A stretch of DNA of 64,000 nt from Actinomycetota bacterium (GCA_009702045.1 WLIV01000006.1:1-64000); one strand, 5' to 3'. Counted from the first letter of the stretch, positions 1 to 8,491 are shown. Made by a program: numbers and translations. Notes: generated by a model from the sequence alone, not told the origin.

Positions 1-51
1 CCGCCGTCGGTGGTGTTGGATCCGCCGTCGGTGGTGTTGGATCCGCCGTCG
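1..51. repeat. 21-bp in-frame tandem repeat in the exported protein
   Basis: The 21-bp unit starting ccgccgtcggtggtgttgg occurs at 1-21 and 22-42, followed by a partial unit at 43-51. It encodes the repeated heptad DGGSNTT on the minus strand. The array continues past the window edge, so copy number is unknown. Such arrays expand and contract by slippage. Confidence 0.85.
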
Positions 52-224
52 CCGGCGTTCGCTCCGGCATCGAGCGGGCTGCGCTTGGGGGTGCTGGTGC
101 CACCGATGGCGAATGAGGCAATCACTGGAGTGGCGAACACCGAACCGGCGAGCAGGCGCACGAGAAACTGTCGGCGGCTCGAGCCAGCGTGCGATGCCAC
201 ATATTCAATGATGTCTTCGGACAT
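1..224 (-). CDS. Tat-exported protein of unknown function, N-terminal fragment (cut by window edge)
   Basis: This is the first 74 codons of a minus-strand gene that runs off the left edge. An ATG at 222-224 follows a GGGGAGA ribosome binding site. The protein starts with a short polar stretch, then SRRQFLVRLL with Arg17-Arg18 and a hydrophobic stretch ending near residue 42. This fits a twin-arginine signal peptide and therefore export in folded form. After it come copies of the heptad DGGSNTT, a Gly/Ser/Thr linker. Nothing in the visible part gives a function. A tatA gene lies about 10 kb away but is not linked to it. Confidence 0.6.
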   Translation of the reverse strand, partial: MSEDIIEYVASHAGSSRRQFLVRLLAGSVFATPVIASFAIGGTSTPKRSPLDAGANAGDGGSNTTDGGSNTTDG

Positions 225-272
225 TGTCTGTCTCCCCTATTTCGTCGGGAGGTTACCAGATCTGTGTGCCGC

Positions 273-2429
273 TCACGGGTTCGCACGCACCACCTGGGTC
301 GTGTAGCGGTTGGTGGCCGCGGCGTCGGGATGCTCCAGCGTCAGGTCGAGCCACACCTCGCCGGCCATGTCGGGAACCACGAACTGCAACGTGCCGACGC
401 GTACACACGAGTCGGGCGGCACGTCACCGCTCCACTCCCAACGATGGCCGCCACCTGTCCAGCGCAGTGTGGCGGTGCACGACACCGACTGCAGCGCCGT
501 CCGCAGGTCGCTGACGACGTGTACGTCCATCGCCAATGCTGCGCCCGGGCCCACCGTGGGCGGTAGATGATCGGCGACCACGATCACCGGTCGGCAGGCC
601 TCGACTACGGCGGCATATGCCGGCTTCGGGTGGCGTTCGTGGTCGAGCACTCCCCACGACACCGACGGGGCGGGGTCGTTGAGTGAGAGGAAGCAGAAGC
701 CGCCGGTGGGCTGGTACTTCAAACGGCGCAGCGTCTCTATCTGGTGCCGCAGCACGTTCGCCTGATGTTGTTGTGTGGCTACCTTCCACGATTCGAACGT
801 GGCGTGGTCGGTGGGGGGTACGTGACGTTCGATCGGCTCGGACTGCAGACCATGCTGCACTGCGAGACCGTGCCAGTCGAGGGCGGGCCAGCGCTCAGGG
901 TGCATGAACTCGTTGCTGTCGGGCACCGACTGTGCACCGAACTCGCTGACGAACCGCACCATGCGCGGCATCGCTGCAGCGAACCCGTCGAGGTCGCGCG
1001 ACTCGCCGTGGTACCAACCGAAGAACAGGTGGCTGTCGGTGCCATCGAACTGTGGCGGGTGTGGGGCGACGCCGCTGTGGGCGATCACCGAGCGGGTCTC
1101 GTCGGCCGCTTCGAACGCACGCTTCACCCACCGGTCGAGGATCGACTTGTTCCATGACGGGATCTGCTGCTGCAGCACGTTGCGCACGATCGTCGGCGCA
1201 GCACCGTGGGATCGTGAGTTGGTGGTGCTCGCAGGTTCGTTGTGAGCACACCACACCACGATGCTGGGGTGGTGCCCCAACAGATCGACCGCCTCGCGCG
1301 CCTGACGTACGGCTTCCTTGCGAATGGTGCGCGCGTAACTCCACTGCAGCGGGAAGTCCTGCCACACGAGCATGCCCAACTCGTCGGCTGCCTCGTACAG
1401 CTCGGGCCGGGCGATGTGCCCGTTCACGCGCACCAGGTCGAGCCCCGCATCACGTGCCAGTTCGACATCGCGCCGCACTTGCTGGGGTGTGGCCTCCGCC
1501 AGCGCAGCGCACGTGGGGGCAAGGTTGGCGCCCTTGGTGAACAGGCGCTCGCCGTTGACGGAGAAGACCCAGTCCTGCATGGCAACTTCCCGAAGCCCGG
1601 TACGCAGAGCTCGGCGATCGCTCTGCTCTCCGTCGACGACCACTTCCACCACCACATCGGTGAGGTGCTGCTCGCCGAGGCTCCATGGCCACCAGAGTGC
1701 TGGGTGGCGCACATCGAGCGTCCAGTCAACCTCGTTCATACCGCGGGCAATGGAGCGGGTTTCCTCCCACAGCACCTTGCCGTCGACTGATGTGCGGAGC
1801 AGGACCGAGCGTGAGTGGTCGGCGTCGAGTCGGGCGTGTAGCCGGAGGTGAGCACGAGCATCGTTCGCATCGCGGCACAGTACGCGCAGGCGGTCGATGC
1901 GCACCGGGCCTGTGTCATCGACCCGCACGGGGCGCCACAGGCCGCCGGGATTCCATGCCGGGTCGAGCACATCGGAGTGTTGCAACGTGCCGGTGATGTT
2001 CCGCTTCGACGTGCCCTGTTTCTGCGGTGAGCACGACACCTCGATCGCCACCACATGTTCGACCCCAAGTCGAGAAAGGTCGGTGATGTCGAACGAGTGC
2101 GGGAAGAAGTAGCCCTCTGGGTCGCCGAGATAGGCGCCATCGAGCCACACATCGGCTTGGTAGAACACGCCTTCCAGCGTGATGAACCGTCGGCGGCCGT
2201 CGGCGGGTAACGGCACGTCAAACCGGTGGCGGTAGACCAGCGGCTCATCGTTGGTGACGAACGCAGGTGTGCGCTGCCAGTGGCCGGGCACGGGCACGAT
2301 CGGCCATGTCGAGTCGTCGAAGTCGAGGCCGACTCCCTCTCGCCGTACATCGTCGTCGGCAGTGTTCGCATGCCACGGTCCCGACAACTCCACAGTGGGA
2401 TCGTAGAGCGCCGGTCGGGTATCGTCCAC
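273..2429 (-). CDS. Glycoside hydrolase family 2 protein (beta-mannosidase/beta-galactosidase-like)
   Basis: The product has about 718 residues and the family 2 layout: jelly-roll sugar-binding domain (about 25-185), Ig-like domain (about 190-300), then the TIM barrel. The acid/base motif HNEP is near residue 397 and the nucleophile motif SEFGAQS near 494, so both catalytic glutamates are present. The WQDFPLQW stretch before the acid/base resembles exo-beta-mannosidases. There is no signal peptide, so it probably acts in the cytoplasm on imported oligosaccharides. I chose the GTG at 2429 because the longer reading frame would run into the divergent MoxR gene. A GTG at 2393 is also possible. 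The substrate is not certain. Confidence 0.82.
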   Translation of the reverse strand: MDDTRPALYDPTVELSGPWHANTADDDVRREGVGLDFDDSTWPIVPVPGHWQRTPAFVTNDEPLVYRHRFDVPLPADGRRRFITLEGVFYQADVWLDGAYLGDPEGYFFPHSFDITDLSRLGVEHVVAIEVSCSPQKQGTSKRNITGTLQHSDVLDPAWNPGGLWRPVRVDDTGPVRIDRLRVLCRDANDARAHLRLHARLDADHSRSVLLRTSVDGKVLWEETRSIARGMNEVDWTLDVRHPALWWPWSLGEQHLTDVVVEVVVDGEQSDRRALRTGLREVAMQDWVFSVNGERLFTKGANLAPTCAALAEATPQQVRRDVELARDAGLDLVRVNGHIARPELYEAADELGMLVWQDFPLQWSYARTIRKEAVRQAREAVDLLGHHPSIVVWCAHNEPASTTNSRSHGAAPTIVRNVLQQQIPSWNKSILDRWVKRAFEAADETRSVIAHSGVAPHPPQFDGTDSHLFFGWYHGESRDLDGFAAAMPRMVRFVSEFGAQSVPDSNEFMHPERWPALDWHGLAVQHGLQSEPIERHVPPTDHATFESWKVATQQHQANVLRHQIETLRRLKYQPTGGFCFLSLNDPAPSVSWGVLDHERHPKPAYAAVVEACRPVIVVADHLPPTVGPGAALAMDVHVVSDLRTALQSVSCTATLRWTGGGHRWEWSGDVPPDSCVRVGTLQFVVPDMAGEVWLDLTLEHPDAAATNRYTTQVVRANP

Positions 2430-2431
2430 GC

Positions 2432-3859
2432 ATGGTTGACAGCGCGACACGCCCCACCCCGACGACACTTCGAGCGCTGAAGGAGTCTGGTTGGGAGTCG
2501 CTGCCGGTGAAGGAGGAGATCCGTCGCAACGCGGTCGTCCGAATCGCCGCAGGTCAGCCACTGTTCGCCGGAGTGCTGGGGTACGAGCACACCGTCATGC
2601 CGCAACTGGAGAACGCATTGCTCGCAGGGCACGACGTGATCTTCCTCGGCGAGCGTGGCCAGGCCAAGACGCGCATGATCCGATCGCTGACCGGTCTGCT
2701 CGATGAATGGCTGCCCATCGTCGCCGGCAGCGAGATCAACGACGATCCGTACCACCCGGCCAGCAAGCACGCACGCGACCTGGTGGCCGAGATGGGCGAC
2801 GAGACCCCGATCGACTGGGTGCACCGCGACACTCGTTACGGCGAGAAGCTGGCCACCCCGGACACGTCGATCGCCGACCTCATCGGCGAGGTCGACCCGA
2901 TCAAGGTGGCCGAGGGTCGTTATCTCTCGGACGAGCTCACACTGCACTACGGCCTCGTGCCGCGCACGAACCGTGGCATCTTCGCGATCAACGAGATCCC
3001 CGACCTCGCCGAGCGCATCCAGGTCGGTCTGCTCAACGTGCTCGAAGAGCGCGACGTGCAGATTCGTGGTTACAAGATCCGTCTGCCACTCGACGTGTTG
3101 CTGGTCGCCAGCGCAAACCCTGAGGACTACACCAACCGTGGCCGCATCATCACCCCGTTGAAGGATCGCTTCGGCAGTCAGATCCGCACGCACTACCCGC
3201 TGGAGACCGAGACCGAAGTGGCGATCATGCGCCAGGAGGCTCGTCCGGCGTCGGTCGGTTCGGTCACGGTGAACATGCCGCATTACATGGAGCAAGTGGT
3301 CGCTACGTTCAGCCATCTCGCACGCGGTAGCAACCAGGTCAACCAGCGCAGCGGCGTCAGCGTGCGTCTGTCGGTCAGCAATCTCGAGGTGCTCGGTGCC
3401 AACGCGTTGCGGCGTGGTCTTCGTGCTGGCGAGCAGGTCGTCGTGCCGCGCGTGTGCGACCTCGGCTCGCTCGCCGCCAGTAGCAGCGGCAAGATCGAGA
3501 TCGAATCGATGGAGGACGGTCGCGAAGGTCTCATTCTCGAGAACTTGGTGAAGGCCGCAGTGCTCACCGTGTTCAAGGAAGAGCTGTCGTTCGAGCAGGT
3601 GCGCGATGTGCTCGCCGCGTTCGAGGAGGGTGCCATCGTGCACACCGGCGACGATGTGCCGTCGGCCGACCTGGCCCGCCTTGTGGCGGAAGTGCCCGCG
3701 TTGCAGGCACCCGTCGCCCGGTTGTGCGGCGGCGACGAATCACCTGCCGCGCTCGCTGCCGCGGTCGAGTTTGTCCTTGAAGGTCTGCACCTCTCCAAGC
3801 GCCTGAACAAGGACATCACGTCCGGCTCTGGTGCCGCCACCTACCGCGGCCGCAGCTAG
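2432..3859 (+). CDS. MoxR/ChlI-type AAA+ ATPase
   Basis: A 475-residue AAA+ ATPase of the MoxR / magnesium-chelatase ChlI class. It has a Walker A loop GERGQAKTR (about 73-81), a Walker B-like FAINEIPDL (about 186-194), and the sensor region SANPEDYTNRGRI followed by PLKDRFGSQ. Such ATPases work as chaperones or insertion motors with a VWA-domain partner. The likely partner starts at 5643. The ATG at 2432 is chosen because the conserved protein starts there. It lies only 2 bp from the divergent family 2 hydrolase start. I recall a similar pair in mycobacteria (Rv0958/Rv0959), described there as magnesium-chelatase-like, but no tetrapyrrole genes are nearby, so the chelatase label is not supported here. 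Confidence 0.85.
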   Translation: MVDSATRPTPTTLRALKESGWESLPVKEEIRRNAVVRIAAGQPLFAGVLGYEHTVMPQLENALLAGHDVIFLGERGQAKTRMIRSLTGLLDEWLPIVAGSEINDDPYHPASKHARDLVAEMGDETPIDWVHRDTRYGEKLATPDTSIADLIGEVDPIKVAEGRYLSDELTLHYGLVPRTNRGIFAINEIPDLAERIQVGLLNVLEERDVQIRGYKIRLPLDVLLVASANPEDYTNRGRIITPLKDRFGSQIRTHYPLETETEVAIMRQEARPASVGSVTVNMPHYMEQVVATFSHLARGSNQVNQRSGVSVRLSVSNLEVLGANALRRGLRAGEQVVVPRVCDLGSLAASSSGKIEIESMEDGREGLILENLVKAAVLTVFKEELSFEQVRDVLAAFEEGAIVHTGDDVPSADLARLVAEVPALQAPVARLCGGDESPAALAAAVEFVLEGLHLSKRLNKDITSGSGAATYRGRS

Positions 3860-3872
3860 TCGGCCCGGCATC

Positions 3873-3940
3873 CCCACCCAGCGTTCGTGTCACACACTGG
3901 CCACGGAGCCCCGTGGTGTGAAAGCGACCGGGGTGGGAGG
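3873..3940. repeat. Family B palindromic repeat, copy 1
   Basis: This copy lies between the convergent stop codons of the MoxR gene (3859) and the family 1 glycosidase-like gene (3942). The left arm holds gttcgtgtcacac and gccacgg, and the right arm ccgtggtgtga and gcgaccggggtggg. It shares the order ttcgtgtc / ccacgga / ccgtgg / gaccggggtggg with copy 2 at 31971. A hairpin here could end both transcripts. Confidence 0.6.
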
Positions 3941-3941
3941 T

Positions 3942-5009
3942 TCAGCCGGCAAGGAAGGCTTCACCGGCGTCCTTGAGGCGACGTTCGGCGGTGGCGATGC
4001 CGAGGCGGCCTGGGCCATCGAGCAGGGGAGTGATCGTCACGGACGTGATGTCGTAGCTGCGTGCGGCAGTACGTACGTCGCTCCACATGGTGGCGATGGA
4101 ATCTGCGCGGGCCGTGTCGGTGTCGCCGCTGGGACGGAACATGATCGCCAATGGACGCTCGGGGCCTTGGTCGGCTGCGCGGTCGAGCATGTTGGCCACG
4201 TCGCCACGTACGGCGAGGCCGAGGATGTCGCAGGAACCGGCGAGGTCGGGCACCTCGCGGTCGTAGCGCCCGGGGATACGTACGTTGCCGTGTGACAGGC
4301 CGTCGAGCCACAGTCCCCAGCGCAGTTGATCGCGTCGACGGGACTCGTCGAGGTCGCGCTGCGACGGTCCGGTCGGTCGCTCGGTCAAGACGTCCAGCGA
4401 GGTGGCCACTGGTGGGCCGCCACGCAGGATGCGCCAGGCGTCGCGCCACGCGATCACCAGGTTGTGCATGACGTCGCCGTGTTTGCGTGGGTCGTCGGGT
4501 TTGATGCGCTTGGCCATCGCGAACGGCGCCTCGAACGGCACCCAACCGGCGGCCACTTCGCCGAGGTGATCGGCAACTGCCTCCACCCAACGTGGCCACC
4601 ACAGCCCGGCAGTGCGGTCGTCGGCGAAGCCACCTTCGTCGTCGAACCAGTGGGGCACATCGGCTTGCATCAGACGGAACCACGGCTGGAGGCCAGCGGC
4701 GCGGGCTGCGAGCGCCGCTGCGTGCAGCGACTCCATCACACCTCCGTCGATCCGACCTTCCTTCGGTTGCGCCGCAGCCCACGGCACATCCAAGCGCACG
4801 TGTGTGAGGCCCAGTTCCGCAGCGAAGGCGAGGTCGTCGTGCAGACGTTCGCCGTCTCGCGCGCCATCGGAGGAAACAACGACACCACGTGCAATCGACG
4901 GCGTCGGGGTGTCCTCGGCTGGCGTGGGTTCGGGTTCGGCTGCCCGCTCAGTGATGAACAGGCCGTTGAGGGACGGAACGGTCAGGACAGAAACGGGCTG
5001 CGGGTCCAC
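3942..5009 (-). CDS. Family 1 glycosidase-like TIM-barrel protein, probably without glycosidase activity
   Basis: The 355-residue product resembles the family 1 glycosidase fold: THVRLDVPWAAAQPKEGRID and QPWFRLMQADVPHWFDDEGGF match the start of beta-glucosidases. The family has the acid/base motif T-x-N-E-P after a conserved Trp. Here the same place (about residues 155-161) reads WVPFEAP, so the Asn-Glu pair appears to be Glu-Ala. The nucleophile motif TENG is also not visible, and the protein is about 100 residues short. I infer a non-hydrolytic binding protein or a very diverged enzyme. The start overlaps the end of the cyclase gene by 28 bp, which implies co-transcription. The N-terminal 40 residues are Pro/Glu-rich and look disordered. 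Confidence 0.6.
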   Translation of the reverse strand: MDPQPVSVLTVPSLNGLFITERAAEPEPTPAEDTPTPSIARGVVVSSDGARDGERLHDDLAFAAELGLTHVRLDVPWAAAQPKEGRIDGGVMESLHAAALAARAAGLQPWFRLMQADVPHWFDDEGGFADDRTAGLWWPRWVEAVADHLGEVAAGWVPFEAPFAMAKRIKPDDPRKHGDVMHNLVIAWRDAWRILRGGPPVATSLDVLTERPTGPSQRDLDESRRRDQLRWGLWLDGLSHGNVRIPGRYDREVPDLAGSCDILGLAVRGDVANMLDRAADQGPERPLAIMFRPSGDTDTARADSIATMWSDVRTAARSYDITSVTITPLLDGPGRLGIATAERRLKDAGEAFLAG

Positions 5010-5533
5010 AACTCACCCGTGTCGGTACCGCTGGAGAGGACCGGGCGGCCACTGAGTTCGACGACCGAGATCGGGCCGGGGAAGCCACGCAGTTCGAGGT
5101 CGCCGTGAGAGTGGGCAGTGATGCCCTCCGGCAGCCGCTCAATCTGCATCGTGGGCAGCAGCACCTCGAACGGGCCCGCGGCATCGCACAGACGGGCGGC
5201 CATATTGACCGCTGAGCCGATGTAGTCGTCGCCTTCGAAGAGCAATGCGTGGCCGGTGGCGATACCGATCCGCAGCGATAGGGGAGCGCACACCTCGGAG
5301 GCGCGGGCCTCGAGTTCCAGCGCGAAGGCAATGCAGGCCATCTGATCCACTGACACGATCATGCAACCGTCACCCAGCCACTTCGCGATGCGCACGCCGC
5401 GCTCGCTCGCGATCTCCCGGGTCAGGGTGCGAAACGCGCTGAGGATCCGCCCTGCGGCATCGTCGCCGAATGCTGCCGTGTAGTTCGTGAACCCGGTGAG
5501 GTCAGTGAACGCAAAGGTTCGGGGGACGCGCAT
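4982..5533 (-). CDS. Stand-alone class III adenylate/guanylate cyclase domain
   Basis: The 183-residue protein is little more than a class III cyclase catalytic domain. FTDLTGFT near residue 9 gives the first metal Asp, KWLGDG near 50 gives the adenine-specifying Lys and the second metal Asp, and DDYIGSAVNMAARL gives the base-specifying Asp plus the transition-state Asn and Arg. All catalytic positions are therefore present, and an adenylate cyclase is more likely than a guanylate cyclase. There is no membrane segment, HAMP or other sensor domain, so control must come from a partner. The gene overlaps the downstream family 1-like gene, an obvious candidate partner. Confidence 0.8.
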   Translation of the reverse strand: MRVPRTFAFTDLTGFTNYTAAFGDDAAGRILSAFRTLTREIASERGVRIAKWLGDGCMIVSVDQMACIAFALELEARASEVCAPLSLRIGIATGHALLFEGDDYIGSAVNMAARLCDAAGPFEVLLPTMQIERLPEGITAHSHGDLELRGFPGPISVVELSGRPVLSSGTDTGELWTRSPFLS

Positions 5534-5642
5534 CGGTGCGGATTCTAGCAGTGGCGGTGCTTTCTCGTGATCCCATTCACAAAGGTGTCATCGGGTGTTC
5601 ACCGTCGGACCGACGGCCCGTGGTGCGGTGTAGCTTGCACGA

Positions 5643-7664
5643 ATGGTCAGTCGCTTCACCTATTCGCGCTGGGATGGCTCGCAGAAGGGATTCGATCTCG
5701 ATGCGGACACCCTGTTCGACTCGTTGACAGACGATCTGCTGTACCACGGCGATGTGAACGCTGCCCTGCGCAAGATGATGCAGCAGGGTATGAACGATCG
5801 CAACGGCGAACGCGTGCAGGGTCTGCGCGAGATGCTCGACAAATTGCGCAAGGAACGTCAGGAGCGCCTCGACAAGCACGACCTCGGCGGTGTCTACAAG
5901 GAGATCGCCGACGCGCTCGACGACATTGTCGATGAAGAGCGCCACGCAGTCGAGCAAGCAACTGCGGACGCCGAGCGGAGCGGCGACGAACGGCGCGCCC
6001 AGTCGGCCCGCGATGCCTCGGCCGAGCGCAACTTCCGCCTCGACATGCTGCCGAACGATCTGGCTGGCAAGGTGCGCGAACTGCAGTCCTACGACTTCGA
6101 GAGTGGCGAGGCGCAGCAGCGCTTCGAGGAGTTGATGGACAAACTGCGCCAGCAACTGATGCAGCAGGCCGTCGACCAGATGTCGTCCGCTATGCAGAAC
6201 ATGTCGCCCGAGGACATGCAGCGCACGAAGGACATGATGGCCGCGCTGAACGAGATGCTGGAGAAGCAGCAACGCGGCGAGGAGCCAGGCTTCGACGAGT
6301 TCATGCAGCAGTACGGCGACTTCTTCCCGGAGAACCCGCAGACGCTGGAAGAGTTGCTGGAGAACATGGCCCAGCGCATGGCGGCCATGCAGCAGATGAT
6401 GAACTCGATGTCGCCCGAGCAGCGCTCACAGCTGCAGCAACTCAGCGATCAGCTGATGGACGACATGGACCTGCGCTGGCAGATGGACCAACTGGGCCGC
6501 AACCTGCAGGGCATGTTCCCGCAGATGGGCTGGGGCGAGTCGCGCGAGTTCCGTGGAGAACAGGGCATGGGCATGGGCGAGGCGATGCAGCAGATGCAAG
6601 ACCTCAGCGATCTCGATCAGCTCGAGCAGTTGTTGCGCAACGCGAACAGCCCAGCGCAGTTGGCCGAGGCCGACATGGACCGTGTGCGCGACCTGATGGG
6701 CGACGACGCGGCCAAGTCGCTGGAACGTCTCGCCGAGCTCACCAAGATGCTCGAGGATGCGGGGCTGATCCAGAATAAGGACGGCAAGCTGGAACTCACG
6801 CCGAAGGGTCTACGCAAGATCGGGAACAACGCGCTGCGCGACCTGTTCGCCAAGCTGGCCAAGGACAAGTCGGGGCAGCACGCCTCGAACCGCATCGGGC
6901 AGGGTCACGAGCGCAACTACGACACCAAGCCGTACGAGTACGGCGACCCGTTCAACCTTGATCTCGAGCGCACCATCCGCAACGCGATCTCGCGCAACGG
7001 CACCGGCACCCCGGTGAAGTTGTCACCCGAAGACTTCGAGATCGAGCGCACCGAGCACCTCACCCGCTCGTCCACGGTGCTGATGCTCGACCTGTCGATG
7101 AGCATGCCGATGCGCGACAACTTCCTGCCGGCGAAGAAGGTCGCGATGGCGCTGCACTCGCTGATCACGTCGCAGTTCCCGCGCGACTTCATGGGCATCG
7201 TCGGTTTCAGCGAGACGGCCTACGTGCTGACCGCGCAGCAACTGCCCGAGGTCAGCTGGGACTTCGCCTACGGCACCAACATGCACCACGGGTTCACGCT
7301 GGCCCGTCAGATGCTGTCGCGCCAGACCGGCACGAAGCAGATCATCATGATCACCGACGGCGAACCGACGGCGCACATCACACCCGACGGGTATCCGTTC
7401 TTCAACTACCCGCCGGTGCAAGAGACGGTGGAGGCCACGCTGCGCGAAGTCGTACGCTGCACGCGCGACGGCATCCGGATCAACACGTTCATGCTCGACG
7501 CCGATCGTGGGCTGCAGCACTTCGTCGAACAGCTCACGTCCATCAACCGCGGCCGAGCCTTCTTCACGAACCACGAGAACCTCGGCGACTACGTGCTCGT
7601 CGACTTCATCGAGCACAAGAAGAGCCTGGCCAGAGGTAGCGGCCGCGGCCGCCGCGCCGGCTGA
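5643..7664 (+). CDS. VWA-domain protein, probable partner of the MoxR ATPase
   Basis: A 673-residue protein with a long helical, Met/Gln/Glu-rich middle part (about 90-400, coiled-coil-like, many MQQM runs) and a C-terminal von Willebrand A domain. The MIDAS residues are present: DLSMSM near 482, the Thr in GTNMHHG near 545 and TDGEP near 570. Proteins of this layout act with MoxR-type ATPases, where the VWA metal site contacts the client or ATPase ring. The MoxR gene ends 1.8 kb upstream on the same strand, with the cyclase unit in between on the other strand. The ATG at 5643 is the first start and fits the conserved N-terminus FTYSRWDG. Confidence 0.8.
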   Translation: MVSRFTYSRWDGSQKGFDLDADTLFDSLTDDLLYHGDVNAALRKMMQQGMNDRNGERVQGLREMLDKLRKERQERLDKHDLGGVYKEIADALDDIVDEERHAVEQATADAERSGDERRAQSARDASAERNFRLDMLPNDLAGKVRELQSYDFESGEAQQRFEELMDKLRQQLMQQAVDQMSSAMQNMSPEDMQRTKDMMAALNEMLEKQQRGEEPGFDEFMQQYGDFFPENPQTLEELLENMAQRMAAMQQMMNSMSPEQRSQLQQLSDQLMDDMDLRWQMDQLGRNLQGMFPQMGWGESREFRGEQGMGMGEAMQQMQDLSDLDQLEQLLRNANSPAQLAEADMDRVRDLMGDDAAKSLERLAELTKMLEDAGLIQNKDGKLELTPKGLRKIGNNALRDLFAKLAKDKSGQHASNRIGQGHERNYDTKPYEYGDPFNLDLERTIRNAISRNGTGTPVKLSPEDFEIERTEHLTRSSTVLMLDLSMSMPMRDNFLPAKKVAMALHSLITSQFPRDFMGIVGFSETAYVLTAQQLPEVSWDFAYGTNMHHGFTLARQMLSRQTGTKQIIMITDGEPTAHITPDGYPFFNYPPVQETVEATLREVVRCTRDGIRINTFMLDADRGLQHFVEQLTSINRGRAFFTNHENLGDYVLVDFIEHKKSLARGSGRGRRAG

Positions 7665-7670
7665 CCGCCA

Positions 7671-7772
7671 GGTGCGAGTGCGTCGTCCCCGGTGCGAGTG
7701 CCAGCCCGCCACCCCGAGTTGCACGTGTGCACCCGAGTGCATGGCGGCACCCGGGGTGCAACGTGGCACTCG
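7671..7772. repeat. Family A palindromic repeat, copy 1
   Basis: The copy begins 7 bp after the VWA gene stop. It holds ggtgcgagtgccag on the left, the centre gcggcacccggggtgcaac, and tggcactcg on the right, the same building blocks as the other four family A copies. It is the most diverged copy. A position directly after a stop codon fits a 3' hairpin. Confidence 0.7.
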
Positions 7773-7903
7773 AAAGACTTGGGAACCGAATGGGGGAGTG
7801 AGGGCTCTTTAGGGGTATGAGCGCCCACATCGACCCCCTGATCGCGGCACCCCCCGCCGCGGCCCGGCCGGTCGCCCCGCGCTCCGCCCGTCCCACCTCG
7901 CGC

Positions 7904-8020
7904 CACACCGCGTTTGAAGCCGAAACCGGGGCGGGTGCGGCCAAGCCTTCAAACGCTGCGCCCCGCCACACCGCGTTTGAAGCCGAAACCGCACAGGGTG
8001 CGGGCCAGCCTTCAAACGCG
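7904..8020. repeat. Tandem pair of 63-bp palindromic units before the sigma factor gene
   Basis: Two near-identical units begin with gcgtttgaagcc (7910 and 7973) and end with gccttcaaacgc (7945-7956 and 8008-8019). In each unit the two ends are inverted copies, so each could fold into a hairpin or form a protein site. The second unit ends 1 bp before the sigma factor ATG at 8021. The reading frame stays open through the array back to 7817, but the peptide it would give (RHTAFEAET twice) is not sigma-like, so I treat the array as non-coding. The remaining 7773-7903 shows nothing I recognise. Confidence 0.75.
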
Positions 8021-8491
8021 ATGGAAGTGGTGGGTGCGTCGGTCGTGTTCGTGGTGGAGGACGTGGAGGCCGTGTACCGGCGGATGTACCCCGGGCTGGT
8101 GCGGATGGCGTACCTGTTGGTCGACACGCAGGAGGCGGCCGAGGAGGCCGTGCAGGACGCGTTCGCCAAGGCGTACTCGAAGTGGTCGCGCGTGCAGACA
8201 CCCGAGGCGTACATGCGCACGTGTGTGATCAACGCCTGCCGCCGTGTGCAGCGCCGCCGGCGAATGGTGCGGCGCCAGCCAGACCCGTCAATCGAGCACG
8301 GCGAGATGTACGCCGACCACATCGCCGATGTCGTGCGCACCCTGCGTTCGCCGATGAAGGAAGCAGTCGTGCTGCGGTACTACCTGCAGCTGTCCGACCA
8401 AGAGATCGCGGAGGCCCTCGGCATCGCCGTCGGCACCGTCAAGTCCACGTTGCACCGTGCGCGTGCCCTGTTGAAGAAGGAGTTGTCATGA
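8021..8491 (+). CDS. ECF-type RNA polymerase sigma factor
   Basis: From the ATG at 8021 the product has 156 residues with both ECF sigma regions. Region 2 covers YRRMYPGLVRMAYLLVDTQEAAEEAVQDAF and region 4 covers LRSPMKEAVVLRYYLQLSDQEIAEALGIAVGTVKSTLHRA. It directs RNA polymerase to a small regulon and is normally held by the neighbouring anti-sigma factor. An in-frame ATG at 7817 exists but would add 68 residues made of the palindromic array, unlike any ECF factor. The downstream gene starts at the overlapping ATGA, so the two are translationally coupled. Confidence 0.88.
   Translation: MEVVGASVVFVVEDVEAVYRRMYPGLVRMAYLLVDTQEAAEEAVQDAFAKAYSKWSRVQTPEAYMRTCVINACRRVQRRRRMVRRQPDPSIEHGEMYADHIADVVRTLRSPMKEAVVLRYYLQLSDQEIAEALGIAVGTVKSTLHRARALLKKELS

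Noticed and set aside
1736-3643. Long open frame (635 codons) on the minus strand
   Set aside because: It is antisense to the MoxR ATPase and runs into the hydrolase in another frame. No domain is visible.
2432-3859. Magnesium chelatase subunit ChlI
   Set aside because: No chlorophyll or other tetrapyrrole genes are near, and the motifs equally fit the MoxR class.
7817-8020. N-terminal extension of the sigma factor, with two RHTAFEAET peptide repeats
   Set aside because: It is made of the palindromic array, is unlike any ECF factor, and a good start exists at 8021.
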